Shown: positions 8,234-16,879, counted from the stretch's first letter. The stretch is DNA of 64,000 bases from Lysobacter enzymogenes (GCF_017355525.1 NZ_CP067395.1:806001-870000), one strand, 5' to 3'. Numbers and translations: made by a program. The notes: generated by a model not told the origin, from the sequence alone.

Positions 8234-9334
8234 TCAGCCTTCGCCGAGGAACGAGCGCGTTTCGGCCCACAGCGCGCGCCGCTGCGGTTGCAGGTGCAGC
8301 CAGTGGTTGCCGCCGGCGATCTTGACCTCGCGCCGGTCGGCCGCGCCGGTCAGCGCGGCGAATAGGCGCGCGGCGTCGGCATCGGTGGTGACGTGGTCCC
8401 ATTCGCCGCGCACGATCAAAGTCGGCTGGCGGATGCGAGCGCTGTCGACCAAGGCCTCGCCGCGGTCGCTGGCGAGGATGTCGGCGATCGGCCCGCCCGG
8501 GACCTGGACCGCGCGCGGCGTGCGCTGCGCCGATTGCGGATCGCTGTCGAGGTACGCGGCGATCCAGCGCTCCAGTTCGGCGTCCGAGACCGGCGTGGGC
8601 CGGTCGGCCGGCATCCCGGTGCGTTGGCGCGGGCGTTGGTCGGCGGCGGTCACCCACTGCCATGCGGGCGCCGCGGCGGACTCCGCGCCGGCCGTCGCGG
8701 CCGCCACCACCGGGCCGAACAACACCAGCCGCGCGATCAGTTCCGGCCGCAGGATCGCCGCGCGCTGCGCCGGCAGGGTGCCCCAGGAATGCGCGATCAC
8801 ATGCACCGGCGCGGCGTCGCCGCGTTCGGCGCGGATGCGTTCGAGCACCGCGACGATCTGCGCCGCGGCCGCCGGCGCGCGCCCGAACGGCGCGGCCGCG
8901 TCGGCGGCGCCGGCGAACGCGGTCGGGCGTTGCGAGCGGCCGTAGCCGGCGAAATCGAAGGCCCAGGCGTCGAAGCCCGCGGCTTGCAGGTCGTCGAGCC
9001 ACGACACGCCCTGCATGCGCCAGTCCGCCGACAGCGCGGCCGGAAAGGTCGCGCCGTGCACGTACAGCACGGCCGGGCCCGCGCCGCGGCGGCGGATCGC
9101 GGCCAGGCGCAGGCGTTCGCCGTCGTCGCCGGTCCACGGCACCCAGACGGTTTGCGGATCGTCGCTGCGCGCTGTGTTCGACACACCGCAGCCGCCGTCG
9201 CCGGACTGGCCGGGCTCGTTCGCAGCAGCGGCGGACGCAGGCCTGAGTCCGTCGCCTGCATCGGCGCGGGCCGCCGCACTGCCGAACCAAGCCGCGCCGA
9301 CCGCGGCGGCACCGAGAAAATCGCGTCTGCGCAT
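8234..9334 (-). CDS. TAT-exported alpha/beta hydrolase
   Basis: A 366-residue protein starting MRRRDFLGAAAVGAAW, a twin-arginine signal. The mature part is an alpha/beta hydrolase: oxyanion region LYVHGATFPA, nucleophile elbow HVIAHSWGTLPA, acid in IVRGEWDHVTT, and catalytic His in IAGGNHWLHLQ. A helical cap lies between residues of about 215 and 290. The substrate cannot be deduced. The gene is convergent with the DUF4287 gene, whose stop is three bases away, and divergent from the ArsR-like gene at 9440. Confidence 0.87.
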   Translation of the reverse strand: MRRRDFLGAAAVGAAWFGSAAARADAGDGLRPASAAAANEPGQSGDGGCGVSNTARSDDPQTVWVPWTGDDGERLRLAAIRRRGAGPAVLYVHGATFPAALSADWRMQGVSWLDDLQAAGFDAWAFDFAGYGRSQRPTAFAGAADAAAPFGRAPAAAAQIVAVLERIRAERGDAAPVHVIAHSWGTLPAQRAAILRPELIARLVLFGPVVAAATAGAESAAAPAWQWVTAADQRPRQRTGMPADRPTPVSDAELERWIAAYLDSDPQSAQRTPRAVQVPGGPIADILASDRGEALVDSARIRQPTLIVRGEWDHVTTDADAARLFAALTGAADRREVKIAGGNHWLHLQPQRRALWAETRSFLGEG

Positions 9335-9439
9335 CGCCGCGCTCCGACAGAAAGGAGCGCGCAGTGTGCTGAGCGCCGCGGCCGCGACGCTTCGGCCCGC
9401 GCCGAAGCATGCCGGCGGCGCTTGCGTCATCATCGGCGC

Positions 9440-10120
9440 ATGGACGATACCGGCCCGCCTTTGTCCCGCATCGCCGCCGCGATCGGCGATCCCGCCCGCG
9501 CGCTGATGCTGGCCGCGCTGATGGACGGCCGCAGCCGCACCGCCGGCGAGCTCGCGCGCTGCGCCAGCATCGCGCCGCCGACCGCGAGCGGGCATCTGGC
9601 CCGGCTGGTCGACGCGGGTCTGCTCGCGGTCGAACGGCAAGGGCGCCATCGCTATCACCGCTTGGCCTCGGCGCAGGTGTCGCAGGCGCTGGAAGCGCTG
9701 ATGGCGATCGCGCCGCTGCCGCCGCCGCGCTCGCCGCAGTTGGGCCCGCGCGACGCGGCGCTGCGCCACGCCCGCACCTGTTACGACCATCTGGCCGGGC
9801 GGGTCGCGGTGGAGCTGGCCGAGGCCTGGCTGGCGGCGGGCTGGATCCGCGCCGACGACGGCCTGTGGCGGTTGAGCGAGGCCGGCGAACGCGAGCTGCA
9901 GCGGCTCGGCATCGCCGCGCCGGACCCGGCCGCGCGCCGGCCGCCGCTGCGGCCGTGCCTGGACTGGAGCGAACGCCGGCCGCACATCGGCGGCCAGCTC
10001 GGCGCGGCCTTGCTCGACCGCTTGCTCGCCGACGCCTGGGTGCGGCGCCAGCGCCAGTCGCGGGCCTTGTCGATCAGCGCCGAGGGCGAACGCGGCCTGC
10101 GCCGCTGGCGCGGCGGCTGA
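9440..10120 (+). CDS. ArsR-like winged-helix transcriptional regulator
   Basis: A 226-residue protein. The first 85 residues are an ArsR-type winged helix (AAAIGDPARALMLAALMDGRSRTAGELARCASIAPPTASGHLARLVDAGLLAVERQGRHRYHRLA). The C-terminal part has a His/Cys stretch (RHARTCYDHLAGRVAVEL) and WSERRPHIGGQLGAAL, typical of the longer ArsR-like regulators of this type. It is divergent from the exported hydrolase, with 105 bases between them that may be its operator. The inducer is unknown. Confidence 0.87.
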   Translation: MDDTGPPLSRIAAAIGDPARALMLAALMDGRSRTAGELARCASIAPPTASGHLARLVDAGLLAVERQGRHRYHRLASAQVSQALEALMAIAPLPPPRSPQLGPRDAALRHARTCYDHLAGRVAVELAEAWLAAGWIRADDGLWRLSEAGERELQRLGIAAPDPAARRPPLRPCLDWSERRPHIGGQLGAALLDRLLADAWVRRQRQSRALSISAEGERGLRRWRGG

Positions 10121-10127
10121 GCGGCGC

Positions 10128-10682
10128 TCAGACCCGCAGGCGCGACAGCCTGCGCACGCGCAGCGCGACGAACACCTGCAACAGCCCGAAGACCAGCGCG
10201 CCGAAGCCGATCCACCACACCAGACCGACCACCGCCACGCGCGGATACAGCAGCAACAGCGCGCCCAGGCCCAGCACCAGCAGCCCGCTCAGCGCCAGCG
10301 ACCATTCGTTGCCGATCGCTTTGCGCAGCGCGACCGACCAGAAGATGCGCAGCACACCGCCGACGACCAGCCACAGCCCGAGCAGCAGGATCAGCGCATC
10401 GGCGATCGCCAGCGGCCGCGCCAGCGCCAGCGCGCCGAACGCCAGCGACGCCAGCGCGTAAAGCGCCAGCCAGGCCTTGCCGAATCCGGACGGGCCCGAG
10501 AACAGCGCGACCGCGCTCAACGCGCCTTCGAACAAGGCCATCAGCCCGAACGACCACACCAGCGCGACCACGCTCGCGCCGGGCGCGACGAAGCAGGCCA
10601 CGCCGAAGCCGAGGCCGATCAGGCCGTACACCAGCAGCACCCACCAATGGCGGGCGAAATGAGCGATCAGCGGGGCGTTCAT
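10128..10682 (-). CDS. HdeD family (DUF308) membrane protein
   Basis: A 184-residue integral membrane protein with six hydrophobic helices arranged as pairs (HWWVLLVYGLIGLGFGVACF, ALILLLGLWLVVGGVLRIFW, VAVVGLVWWIGFGALVFGLL). This is the DUF308/HdeD pattern; HdeD of E. coli is linked to acid resistance. Its end is convergent with the ArsR-like gene (seven bases apart). The start at 10682 follows a hydrophilic, unlikely upstream extension. Confidence 0.85.
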   Translation of the reverse strand: MNAPLIAHFARHWWVLLVYGLIGLGFGVACFVAPGASVVALVWSFGLMALFEGALSAVALFSGPSGFGKAWLALYALASLAFGALALARPLAIADALILLLGLWLVVGGVLRIFWSVALRKAIGNEWSLALSGLLVLGLGALLLLYPRVAVVGLVWWIGFGALVFGLLQVFVALRVRRLSRLRV

Positions 10683-10761
10683 GCGCGGCAGTCTCCGGCG
10701 TAGCGTGGGATCGCGGCAGCGCCGGACCGCACGCTGCGCGGCCCGGCGCTGGCGATGCCGG

Positions 10762-11685
10762 TTACGGCCGCCGCGGCGGCAGGGTCCACTGCCGCGCCGC
10801 GGCCGGCGAATCCACCAGCACCGCATCGGCCCCGAGCATGGCCGCGCGACGGTAGTCGTCGGATGAATTCACCCCGATCACCAGGATGCCGACCGCCGCG
10901 CTGCGTTCGCGGAAGCAGGCCACCGCCTGCGGCGTCCACAGGCTGGCCGCGGCCAGATCGGTAACGCCCTGGCCGAGCGTGAAGGTCTCGCTGACCTCGA
11001 GCCGGCGGCGCAGCTCGAACGCGGTCCACACCGGCGCCGGCGGCGGTTCGCAGCGCTGTTCCAGCGCCACTTGCAACAAGCGGCCGCGGGTGGCGTCGCG
11101 GGTCTCGAAGCGGCGCGCCTTGGGATGGCGCGCCAGCATCGCGTCGAAGCCGGCCTCGGTCGAATAGAACTGGGTGTTGCGCCAGGCCTGGCGGCGTTCC
11201 AGCACCTGCGCGACCGCGTCGACCACGCGCTGGTCCGGCGCGGTCTTCAGATCGAGCATCACCGGCACCCGGCCGCCGATCAGTTGCAGCGCCGCGTCCA
11301 GGCTCGGCAGCGGCTGCGGCCGCGCCCGGTACGGATAGGGCACGGCCGCGTTCGGATCGGGATCGCGGAACTGGTAGCCGGCGTTGAACCCGGCCAGCTG
11401 CGCGGCGGTGTACTGCGACACCGGACCGCTGGTTTCGGTCAGCGCCGACAGGTCCTGCGGGCGGTACAGCACCGGCACGCCGTCGGCGCTGAGCTGCACG
11501 CTCAGCCACATCGCGCCGGCGCGGTTGCCGAGCGCGCCGCGGATCGCCAGCAAGGTGTTCTCGGGGTAGTCGGCGGTGCCGCCGCGGTGGGCGACGATCA
11601 GCGGCCGGTTGCCGGCGCAGGCGGTCGCGGCCGGCAGCAGCGCCGCCGCGAGCAGGGCGGCGAGCACAGGGGTGTGCGACTTCAT
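10762..11685 (-). CDS. Glycerophosphodiester phosphodiesterase-like protein with altered catalytic residues
   Basis: A 307-residue exported protein (hydrophobic signal to about residue 24). It has the GDPD start LIVAHRGGTADYPENT with His33-Arg34 and the Asn43 loop. The next catalytic motif, normally E-x-D followed by HD, is changed: the matching region reads AMWLSVQLSADGVPVLYRPQDL, so the metal-binding Glu, Asp and the second His-Asp are absent. Later, MLDLKT replaces the usual E-x-K. The fold is probably kept, but normal phosphodiesterase activity is doubtful. The remaining barrel motifs (GVNSSDDYRRAAMLGADAVLVDSP) are conserved. Confidence 0.8.
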   Translation of the reverse strand: MKSHTPVLAALLAAALLPAATACAGNRPLIVAHRGGTADYPENTLLAIRGALGNRAGAMWLSVQLSADGVPVLYRPQDLSALTETSGPVSQYTAAQLAGFNAGYQFRDPDPNAAVPYPYRARPQPLPSLDAALQLIGGRVPVMLDLKTAPDQRVVDAVAQVLERRQAWRNTQFYSTEAGFDAMLARHPKARRFETRDATRGRLLQVALEQRCEPPPAPVWTAFELRRRLEVSETFTLGQGVTDLAAASLWTPQAVACFRERSAAVGILVIGVNSSDDYRRAAMLGADAVLVDSPAAARQWTLPPRRP

Positions 11686-11795
11686 CGATGGAGCTCCTGG
11701 GGGAGGGGGCGCGGCGATCGCAACGCCCGAACGCGCGGACGACTGCAATCGCTACGTCACGAGTACAGCGCGGCGGCTGCCCTCAGGGCGCAACG

Positions 11796-11821
11796 GCCGC
11801 GCCCCGGAGGCGCGGCTTTTT
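11796..11821 (+). terminator. Rho-independent-type hairpin
   Basis: A perfect 8-bp GC stem (GCCGCGCC / GGCGCGGC) with a five-base loop is followed by five T residues on the + strand. Both flanking genes are on the minus strand, so no + strand gene clearly uses it; it may block antisense transcription or act as a stem in the other direction. Confidence 0.5.
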
Positions 11822-11883
11822 CGTGATCGGCTGCGTGCTTCACGCGCCCCGCCAGACTCGGTGGGATGCGCGCCGGCGCGGCC

Positions 11884-12654
11884 TCAAGGCAGGACCAGGA
11901 TGTCGTTCCAATCCGACGAAGTCTGCGCGCGCAGCGCCGTGCCCAGGCTCGGGAACGGATCGACGAAGGCGCGGCGCTTGAGCTCGTTCAGCGAAATCAG
12001 CGAGCAGCTCGACGCGTCGGTGTTGACGCACCAATAGGCGCCGGCGACGTTCGCCGAGGGCACGTACACCGCTTTCCAGGTCTGGGTCGGCACGACCACC
12101 GCGCCGCCGGCGATGGTGGTGTCCATGTCGTCGAAGTCCGGGCCGGTGACGATGTAGGCCTCGTCCCATTCCTTGGCCACGGTGCGGGTCAGGTTCTCGA
12201 TCTTGGCCCAGGTGCCGCGGTTGAGCTTGGGCGCCTGCGGCACGATGTTGGCGACCGAGAAGGTTTCCTTCTGCGCCGGCGTGGTCGAGGCGTCGCCGGC
12301 CGGCATCATGTGGCCGCGGTCGTAGCCGCTGTTGGTGTAGCTCTTGTGCGTGGTCGGGAAGCCCGATTCGCTGAAGAAGGTCGAATCGATGCGCTTGATC
12401 GATTCGGCGCCGATGACCTTGGCCCGGGTCAGGTGCTGGGCCGACCACAGATTGGTGCCGGTGACCTTCGACGCGTACAGGTTGTAGTCCTGGTAGCAGA
12501 TCGACACGGTCTGCTCGTTCAGGTCGGCAATGCTGAGCACCGGCTTGCGGCCGCTGGGGTATTGCTCGTTGTTGGCGCTGGTGCAGGCGCCGGCGAACGC
12601 GGCGGGGGCGGCGAGGGCGAGGCCCAGGGCGGCGAGGCGGGCGATCGGTTTCAT
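11884..12654 (-). CDS. Secreted DNA/RNA non-specific endonuclease (NUC1 type)
   Basis: A 256-residue protein with a signal peptide (to about residue 21, AAFAGACTS). The central YDRGHMMPAGD motif holds the catalytic His115 of the Serratia-type beta-beta-alpha-metal nucleases, and ANIVPQAPKLNRGTWAKIE supplies the metal-binding Asn region. Length and layout fit the small members of the family. Six cysteines in the mature part could form disulfides. It would degrade extracellular DNA and RNA for nutrients or competition. Upstream, the AT-richer stretch at about 12710-12740 may hold the promoter. Confidence 0.9.
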   Translation of the reverse strand: MKPIARLAALGLALAAPAAFAGACTSANNEQYPSGRKPVLSIADLNEQTVSICYQDYNLYASKVTGTNLWSAQHLTRAKVIGAESIKRIDSTFFSESGFPTTHKSYTNSGYDRGHMMPAGDASTTPAQKETFSVANIVPQAPKLNRGTWAKIENLTRTVAKEWDEAYIVTGPDFDDMDTTIAGGAVVVPTQTWKAVYVPSANVAGAYWCVNTDASSCSLISLNELKRRAFVDPFPSLGTALRAQTSSDWNDILVLP

Positions 12655-12864
12655 GGATCCGGTTCCGGTCGGGGGGCGGGAAGGCGGACACGATTCCAGC
12701 TGGATCGAACGGTTTTATGACAATAGAAGTGCCTCCAAGATGTTTAGCGACGCGGTAGAGGTTTTTCGTCGGCATTCTTCTTGCTGACTTTGTCGGCAGC
12801 GACGGTCTCATCCGATGTTCATCGCGGCATTCTTAGCCTGCAGCGCCGTACGCGAAGAATCCTC

Positions 12865-14064
12865 ATGCGCCTGCCGTCGCTGCCGACCCTGGCCCTGTCC
12901 CTCGCCCTGGCCGCGCCGCTGCCGGCCGCGGCCGCCGACCTGATCGGCTTCTGGGACGCGCCGCGCCACGGCGGCAACAGCTTCAACCGGCTGCCGCCGG
13001 ACGCCGCGTACTTCCAGGCGCTGCGCGGCTACGGCGCGAGCTGGGTGCGGCTGTCCTACGACAAATGGAAGCCCGAACGCCGCGACTTCCTGATCGGCGA
13101 CGCCGACGATTACCGGCAACTGTCGGCGCCCGACCTGAAGACGCTGAAGGCGGCGCTGGCGCGCGCCGACGCGGCCGGGCTCAAGACCGTGGTCGCGCCG
13201 CTGTCGCTGCCGTACTCGCGCTGGGCGCAGAACAACGGCGGCCGCTTCGACGACCGGCTGTGGCAGGACCGCGAGCGCTGGGACGCGGCGGCGCGGTTCT
13301 GGCGCGACCTGGCGCGCGAGCTCAAGGACCAGCCCGGCATCGCCGCCTACAACCTCATCAACGAGCCGGCGCCGGAGAAGCAAGGCGGACTCAGCGAGTA
13401 CGCCAGCGCCGGCGAGCGCCGCGACTGGTACGCGCGCCAGCGCGGCGGCGCGCGCGACCTGCCGGCGTTCTACCAGCACATCGTGCGCGCGATCCGCGAG
13501 GTCGACCCCGACACGCCGATCATGCTCGACGCCGGCTGGTACGCCTCCGCCGGCGGCTTCGCCTACTGGCCGGCGCCGCTGGACGACGCCAAGGCGCTCT
13601 ACAGCGTGCACATGTACGAGCCGTACCAGGTCACCAGCGCGCCGAACCTCAAGCGCGCCAAACCCTATGTCTATCCCGGCCCGGCCCCGTACGGCGGCCG
13701 CGACGAAATCTGGAACCGCGAACGCGTCGGCGCGCACTTGGCCCAGGCCTTCGACTGGGCCAAGGCGCGCGGCGTGCCGGCCGCGCGCATGGTCGCCGGC
13801 GAATTCGGCTGCGTGCGCCAGCTCGACGATTGCGCGCGCTACCTCGACGACGTGCTGACCGCGCTCGACCGCGCCGGCGCGCACTGGGCGTTCTACGCCT
13901 TCCGCGAAGACGCGTGGGATGCGATGGACTACGAACTGGGCAAGAAGAAGGTCGACTGGCGTTACTGGGACGCGATGGAGCAGGGCAAGCCCGATCCGGT
14001 GACGCGCAATGCCGGTCCTGAGTTCGAGCCGATCCGCAAGCGTTTGGCCGCAGGCCGCGAGTAA
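12865..14064 (+). CDS. Secreted glycoside hydrolase family 5 (cellulase-like)
   Basis: A 399-residue protein with a signal peptide (MRLPSLPTLALSLALAAPLPAAAA). The GH5 layout is clear: ADLIGFWDAPRHGGNSFNR near the N-terminus, SWVRLSYDKWKP, acid/base Glu167 in AYNLINEPAP, HMYEPYQVTS, and nucleophile Glu313 in MVAGEFGCVRQ, then WAFYAFREDAWDAMDYE. The ATG at 12865 is preferred over the earlier TTG at 12781 because it begins the signal peptide. The polysaccharide attacked (cellulose, mannan or another glucan) cannot be fixed from sequence. Confidence 0.88.
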   Translation: MRLPSLPTLALSLALAAPLPAAAADLIGFWDAPRHGGNSFNRLPPDAAYFQALRGYGASWVRLSYDKWKPERRDFLIGDADDYRQLSAPDLKTLKAALARADAAGLKTVVAPLSLPYSRWAQNNGGRFDDRLWQDRERWDAAARFWRDLARELKDQPGIAAYNLINEPAPEKQGGLSEYASAGERRDWYARQRGGARDLPAFYQHIVRAIREVDPDTPIMLDAGWYASAGGFAYWPAPLDDAKALYSVHMYEPYQVTSAPNLKRAKPYVYPGPAPYGGRDEIWNRERVGAHLAQAFDWAKARGVPAARMVAGEFGCVRQLDDCARYLDDVLTALDRAGAHWAFYAFREDAWDAMDYELGKKKVDWRYWDAMEQGKPDPVTRNAGPEFEPIRKRLAAGRE

Positions 14065-14080
14065 GGCCGCGGTTTGCGAC

Positions 14081-14220
14081 TGCAGGAGCGACGCGAGTCG
14101 CGACCGGGACAATCGGCCTGCGATGCAAGCGAGGTTTCGCGGTCGCGACTCGCGTCGCTCCTACAAGACCTGCGTCGCGACATTCCCGACTGTAGGAGCG
14201 ACGCAAGTCGCGACCGCGAC
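14081..14220. repeat. REP-like palindromic elements (family B), three copies
   Basis: Copies of TGTAGGAGCGACGCGAGTCG followed by CGACCGCGA. One forward copy (14081-14110), one inverted copy (14134-14165) and one forward copy (14191-14220) lie between the convergent cellulase and Rrf2 genes. Each unit is an imperfect hairpin (CGACGCGAGTCGCG). The same unit recurs at 16431-16616 and 41771-41908. Confidence 0.85.
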
Positions 14221-14246
14221 AATCGGCCTGCGACGCAACCGCGCAG

Positions 14247-14669
14247 TCACGCCCCAACCGCGAATAACCGCTGCAACGCCCGCTGCTTCCCAAGCAGATC
14301 CGCCACCGTATAACCGTCCAGCACCGCGAAAAACGCCCGCGTCGCCTCGGCCAGGATCGGCGGCAGACCGCAGGCCGGCGCGATCAGGCAGTCGCTGCAA
14401 TCGACCAGATCGAAATGCGCTTCGGTGTGGCGCACCACCTCGCCCAGGCCGATCTTGCCGGCCGCGCGGCCGAGGCGGATGCCGCCGTTGCGTCCGCGCA
14501 CGGTCTCGATAAAGCCGGCCGCGCCGAGGTCCTGCACCACCTTGGTCAGATGGCTGTGGGAAATGCCGTAGGACTGGGCGATCTGCGCGATCGAGACCAG
14601 TTCGCCCTCGTGCGTGCCGAGATGGATCAGCACGCGCAGGGAATAGTCGGTGTACAGGCTCAGCTTCAT
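14247..14669 (-). CDS. Rrf2 family regulator, NsrR-like
   Basis: A 140-residue Rrf2 regulator: MKLSLYTDYSLRVLIHLGTH, then a winged helix (VSIAQIAQSYGISHSHLTKVVQDLGAAGFIETVRGRNGGIRLGR). Three cysteines in DLVDCSDCLIAPACGLPP are placed where NsrR and IscR hold an iron-sulfur cluster, although the first spacing (C-x2-C-x5-C) is shorter than in E. coli NsrR. It is divergent from a truncated haemoglobin and a flavohaemoprotein, the classic NsrR target, so it probably represses NO detoxification until nitrosylated. The nsrR assignment is inference. Confidence 0.85.
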   Translation of the reverse strand: MKLSLYTDYSLRVLIHLGTHEGELVSIAQIAQSYGISHSHLTKVVQDLGAAGFIETVRGRNGGIRLGRAAGKIGLGEVVRHTEAHFDLVDCSDCLIAPACGLPPILAEATRAFFAVLDGYTVADLLGKQRALQRLFAVGA

Positions 14670-14757
14670 CGGCGGGCGGCTTAAGCGGGTGCGACATCGG
14701 GTCGCGGCATCATAACAGTCATTTCTTTTGCATGTTTTAGCGGCGCGCGATATCATG

Positions 14758-14772
14758 CATTCGTGATGAATG
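14758..14772. promoter_or_regulatory. Inverted repeat, candidate NsrR-like operator
   Basis: CATTC-GTGAT-GAATG, a perfect 5-bp inverted repeat within an AT-rich intergenic region (14700-14786), flanked by ATG and TTTAA. It resembles the ATGCATT..AATGCAT type of NsrR sites only partly. It lies 14 bases before the truncated haemoglobin start, between it and the Rrf2 gene. Confidence 0.4.
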
Positions 14773-14786
14773 TTTAAGAGGGCGCG

Positions 14787-15167
14787 ATGCGCAGCCTCGA
14801 TGGATTGGACGAAGCCGCCTTGGCGGCGCTGGTGCGCCGCTTCTACGCGGCGGTGCGCGCGGACCCGCAGCTCGGTCCGGTGTTCGCCGCCGCGGTCGAC
14901 GACTGGGACGAACACGAGCGCCGGTTGGTCGACTTCTGGACCTCGCTGATGCTCGGCAGCGGCCGTTACCGCGGCAATCCGGCGCAGCTGCATCTGCGCC
15001 ATGCCGCGCACATCCGCCCCGAGCTGTTCGCGCGCTGGCTGGCGCTGTGGCGCCGTTGCAGCGAACAGTCGCTGCCGCCGGCGCACGCCGCCGCCGTGCA
15101 GGCGCGCGCCGGGCGCATCGCCGAACACTTGCAGCGCCTGCTCGCGCAGGCGCGCGCCGATCACTGA
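14787..15167 (+). CDS. Group III truncated haemoglobin
   Basis: A 126-residue globin. The pattern LVRRFYAAVRADPQLGPVF...DDWDEHERRLVDFWTSLMLGSGRYRGNP...HLRHAAHIRPELFARWLALW matches group III truncated haemoglobins, with the proximal-His region HLRHAAHIRPELFARW. The gene is 18 bases upstream of hmp on the same strand, so both are probably one transcript controlled by the divergent Rrf2 regulator. It likely binds NO or oxygen as part of NO detoxification. Confidence 0.88.
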   Translation: MRSLDGLDEAALAALVRRFYAAVRADPQLGPVFAAAVDDWDEHERRLVDFWTSLMLGSGRYRGNPAQLHLRHAAHIRPELFARWLALWRRCSEQSLPPAHAAAVQARAGRIAEHLQRLLAQARADH

Positions 15168-15185
15168 CCGACAGGAAACCCCGCC

Positions 15186-16397
15186 ATGACCACCGCATTG
15201 AACGAGGCCACCGTGGCCGTCGTCCGCGCCACCGTGCCCGCACTGGCCGCGCACGGCCACGCCATCACCACCGCGATGTACCGCCGGCTGTTTCGCGACG
15301 AATCGATCGCCGCCTTGTTCAACCACGCCAACCAGGGCGGCGACAACGCCCAGGCGCATGCGCTGGCCAGCGCGATCCTGGCCTACGCCCAGCACATCGA
15401 CGACCTGCCGGCGCTGGCCGGCGCGGTCGAGCGCATCGCCCAGAAGCACATCGGCTACCACATCCTGCCCGAGCACTATCCCTTCGTCGCGCGCGCCTTG
15501 CTCGGCGCGATCGAGGAAGTGCTCGGCGCCGTCGCCACGCCGCAAGTGCTGGCCGCGTGGGGCGAGGCGTACTGGTTCCTGGCCGATCTGCTGATGCGCC
15601 GCGAGGCCGAACTGCGCGGCGAACTGGCCGCTGCGGCCGGCGGCTGGAGCGGCTGGCGCGAGTTCCTGATCGCCGGCAGGCGCGTCGAGAACGCCGCTAC
15701 GGACGCGCCGATCGTCTCCTTCGACCTGCGCCCGGCCGACCGCGGCGCGGTGATCGCGCACCGGCCCGGGCAGTACCTGACCCTGCGCTACGCAGTGCCG
15801 GGGCAGGGCGCGGTCAAGCGCAACTACTCGATTTCCTGCGCGCCCAATCGCGAGGGCTACCGCATCACGGTCAAGCGCGAGGCGCGCGGGCACGGCGGCT
15901 CGCGCTACCTGCACGACGCGCTCGGCGTTGGCGCGCGGATCGAACTGACCCCGCCGGCCGGCGACTTCTTCCTGTCCGACGCGCCGCCGCGGCCGGTGGT
16001 GCTGCTGTCCGGCGGCGTCGGCCTGACCCCGATGGTCAGCATGCTCGAAACCATCGTCGCGCGGCATCCGCAGCTGGAGACCCATTACGTGCACGGCACT
16101 GCCGACCGCGCCAGCCATGCGATGGCCGCGCATGTCGCGGCGCTGGCCGCGTCGCACGGACGCACCCGGGTCAGCACGTTCTACGCGCAACCCTCGGCCG
16201 GCGGCGATCATCGTCATGGCCTGATCGACATCGACTGGCTGCGCGCGAACGTGCCGCTGCTGGACGCGGACGTGTACCTGTGCGGCCCGCGCCCGTTCCT
16301 GCGCGCGCTGGTGCCGGCGCTGGCGCGCGCGGGCGTGGCGGGGGAGCGGGTGCATTACGAGTTCTTCGGGCCGAGCGACGAGCAGTTGGCGGCTTGA
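15186..16397 (+). CDS. hmp: Flavohaemoprotein (nitric oxide dioxygenase)
   Basis: A 403-residue protein of normal family length. Residues 1-140 are a globin (MYRRLFRDESIAALFNHANQ; proximal His in IAQKHIGYHILPEHY). The FAD-binding part follows (RPGQYLTLRYAVPGQG; KRNYSIS) and then the NAD-binding part (LLSGGVGLTPMVSMLE; VYLCGPRPFLRALVPAL). It oxidises NO to nitrate with NADH and oxygen in the cytoplasm. It lies downstream of the truncated haemoglobin in one operon. Confidence 0.93.
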   Translation: MTTALNEATVAVVRATVPALAAHGHAITTAMYRRLFRDESIAALFNHANQGGDNAQAHALASAILAYAQHIDDLPALAGAVERIAQKHIGYHILPEHYPFVARALLGAIEEVLGAVATPQVLAAWGEAYWFLADLLMRREAELRGELAAAAGGWSGWREFLIAGRRVENAATDAPIVSFDLRPADRGAVIAHRPGQYLTLRYAVPGQGAVKRNYSISCAPNREGYRITVKREARGHGGSRYLHDALGVGARIELTPPAGDFFLSDAPPRPVVLLSGGVGLTPMVSMLETIVARHPQLETHYVHGTADRASHAMAAHVAALAASHGRTRVSTFYAQPSAGGDHRHGLIDIDWLRANVPLLDADVYLCGPRPFLRALVPALARAGVAGERVHYEFFGPSDEQLAA

Positions 16398-16430
16398 GCG
16401 CTCGGTAACGGGGCTGGCGACGTAGGCGGG

Positions 16431-16616
16431 GTTTCGCGGTCGCGACTTGCGTCGCTCCTACAGGGGGCTACGTCGCCGCGTTTCAGACTGTAGGTGCTGC
16501 GAGCTGCGACCGCGACATCCGGCTTGCGACGCAAGCCAAGTTTCGCGGTCGCGACTCGCGTCGCTCCTACAGGGGGCTGTGCAGCTGCGTTCCCGACTGC
16601 AGGCGCGACCGCGACC
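16431..16616. repeat. REP-like palindromic elements (family B), four partly degenerate copies
   Basis: Inverted copies at 16431-16462 and 16541-16572 (TTTCGCGGTCGCGACT.GCGTCGCTCC) and degenerate forward copies at 16489-16516 and 16597-16616. They alternate in orientation, as REP pairs do, in the gap between hmp and the beta-glucosidase gene. The remaining gap to 16812 shows no convincing gene. Confidence 0.8.
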
Positions 16617-16812
16617 TCCGCCGTGCGACGCAACCCCCATCCCGCGCCGGCGAACCGTATACCCCCGCGCCGCCCGCCCTGGGGCGGCCCCGGGCAGCGT
16701 CGCCCCCGCGAATCGTCTACTCTCCGCTCCCCGGTGCGGCCCCGAGGCCGCGCCGGCGCGCGGCTTTCGCGCGTTCGGCGGGTAGGCCCGGGATGGGCCG
16801 GCAGGGCGCGCG

Positions 16813-16842
16813 TTGACACTCATGTAATCGGTTACATATGAT
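16813..16842 (+). promoter_or_regulatory. Sigma-70-type promoter with overlapping palindromic operator
   Basis: A -35 TTGACA (16813-16818) and a -10 TATGAT (16837-16842) with an 18-base spacer. The spacer contains ATGTAA-TCGG-TTACAT (16822-16837), a symmetric site of the kind bound by LacI-family repressors. It is 38 bases upstream of the GH3 beta-glucosidase start, so repressor binding should block the promoter directly. No LacI gene is in this window. Confidence 0.7.
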
Positions 16843-16879
16843 GAACAGAGATTATTTCCATGCAGGGCAGCGTTACTAA

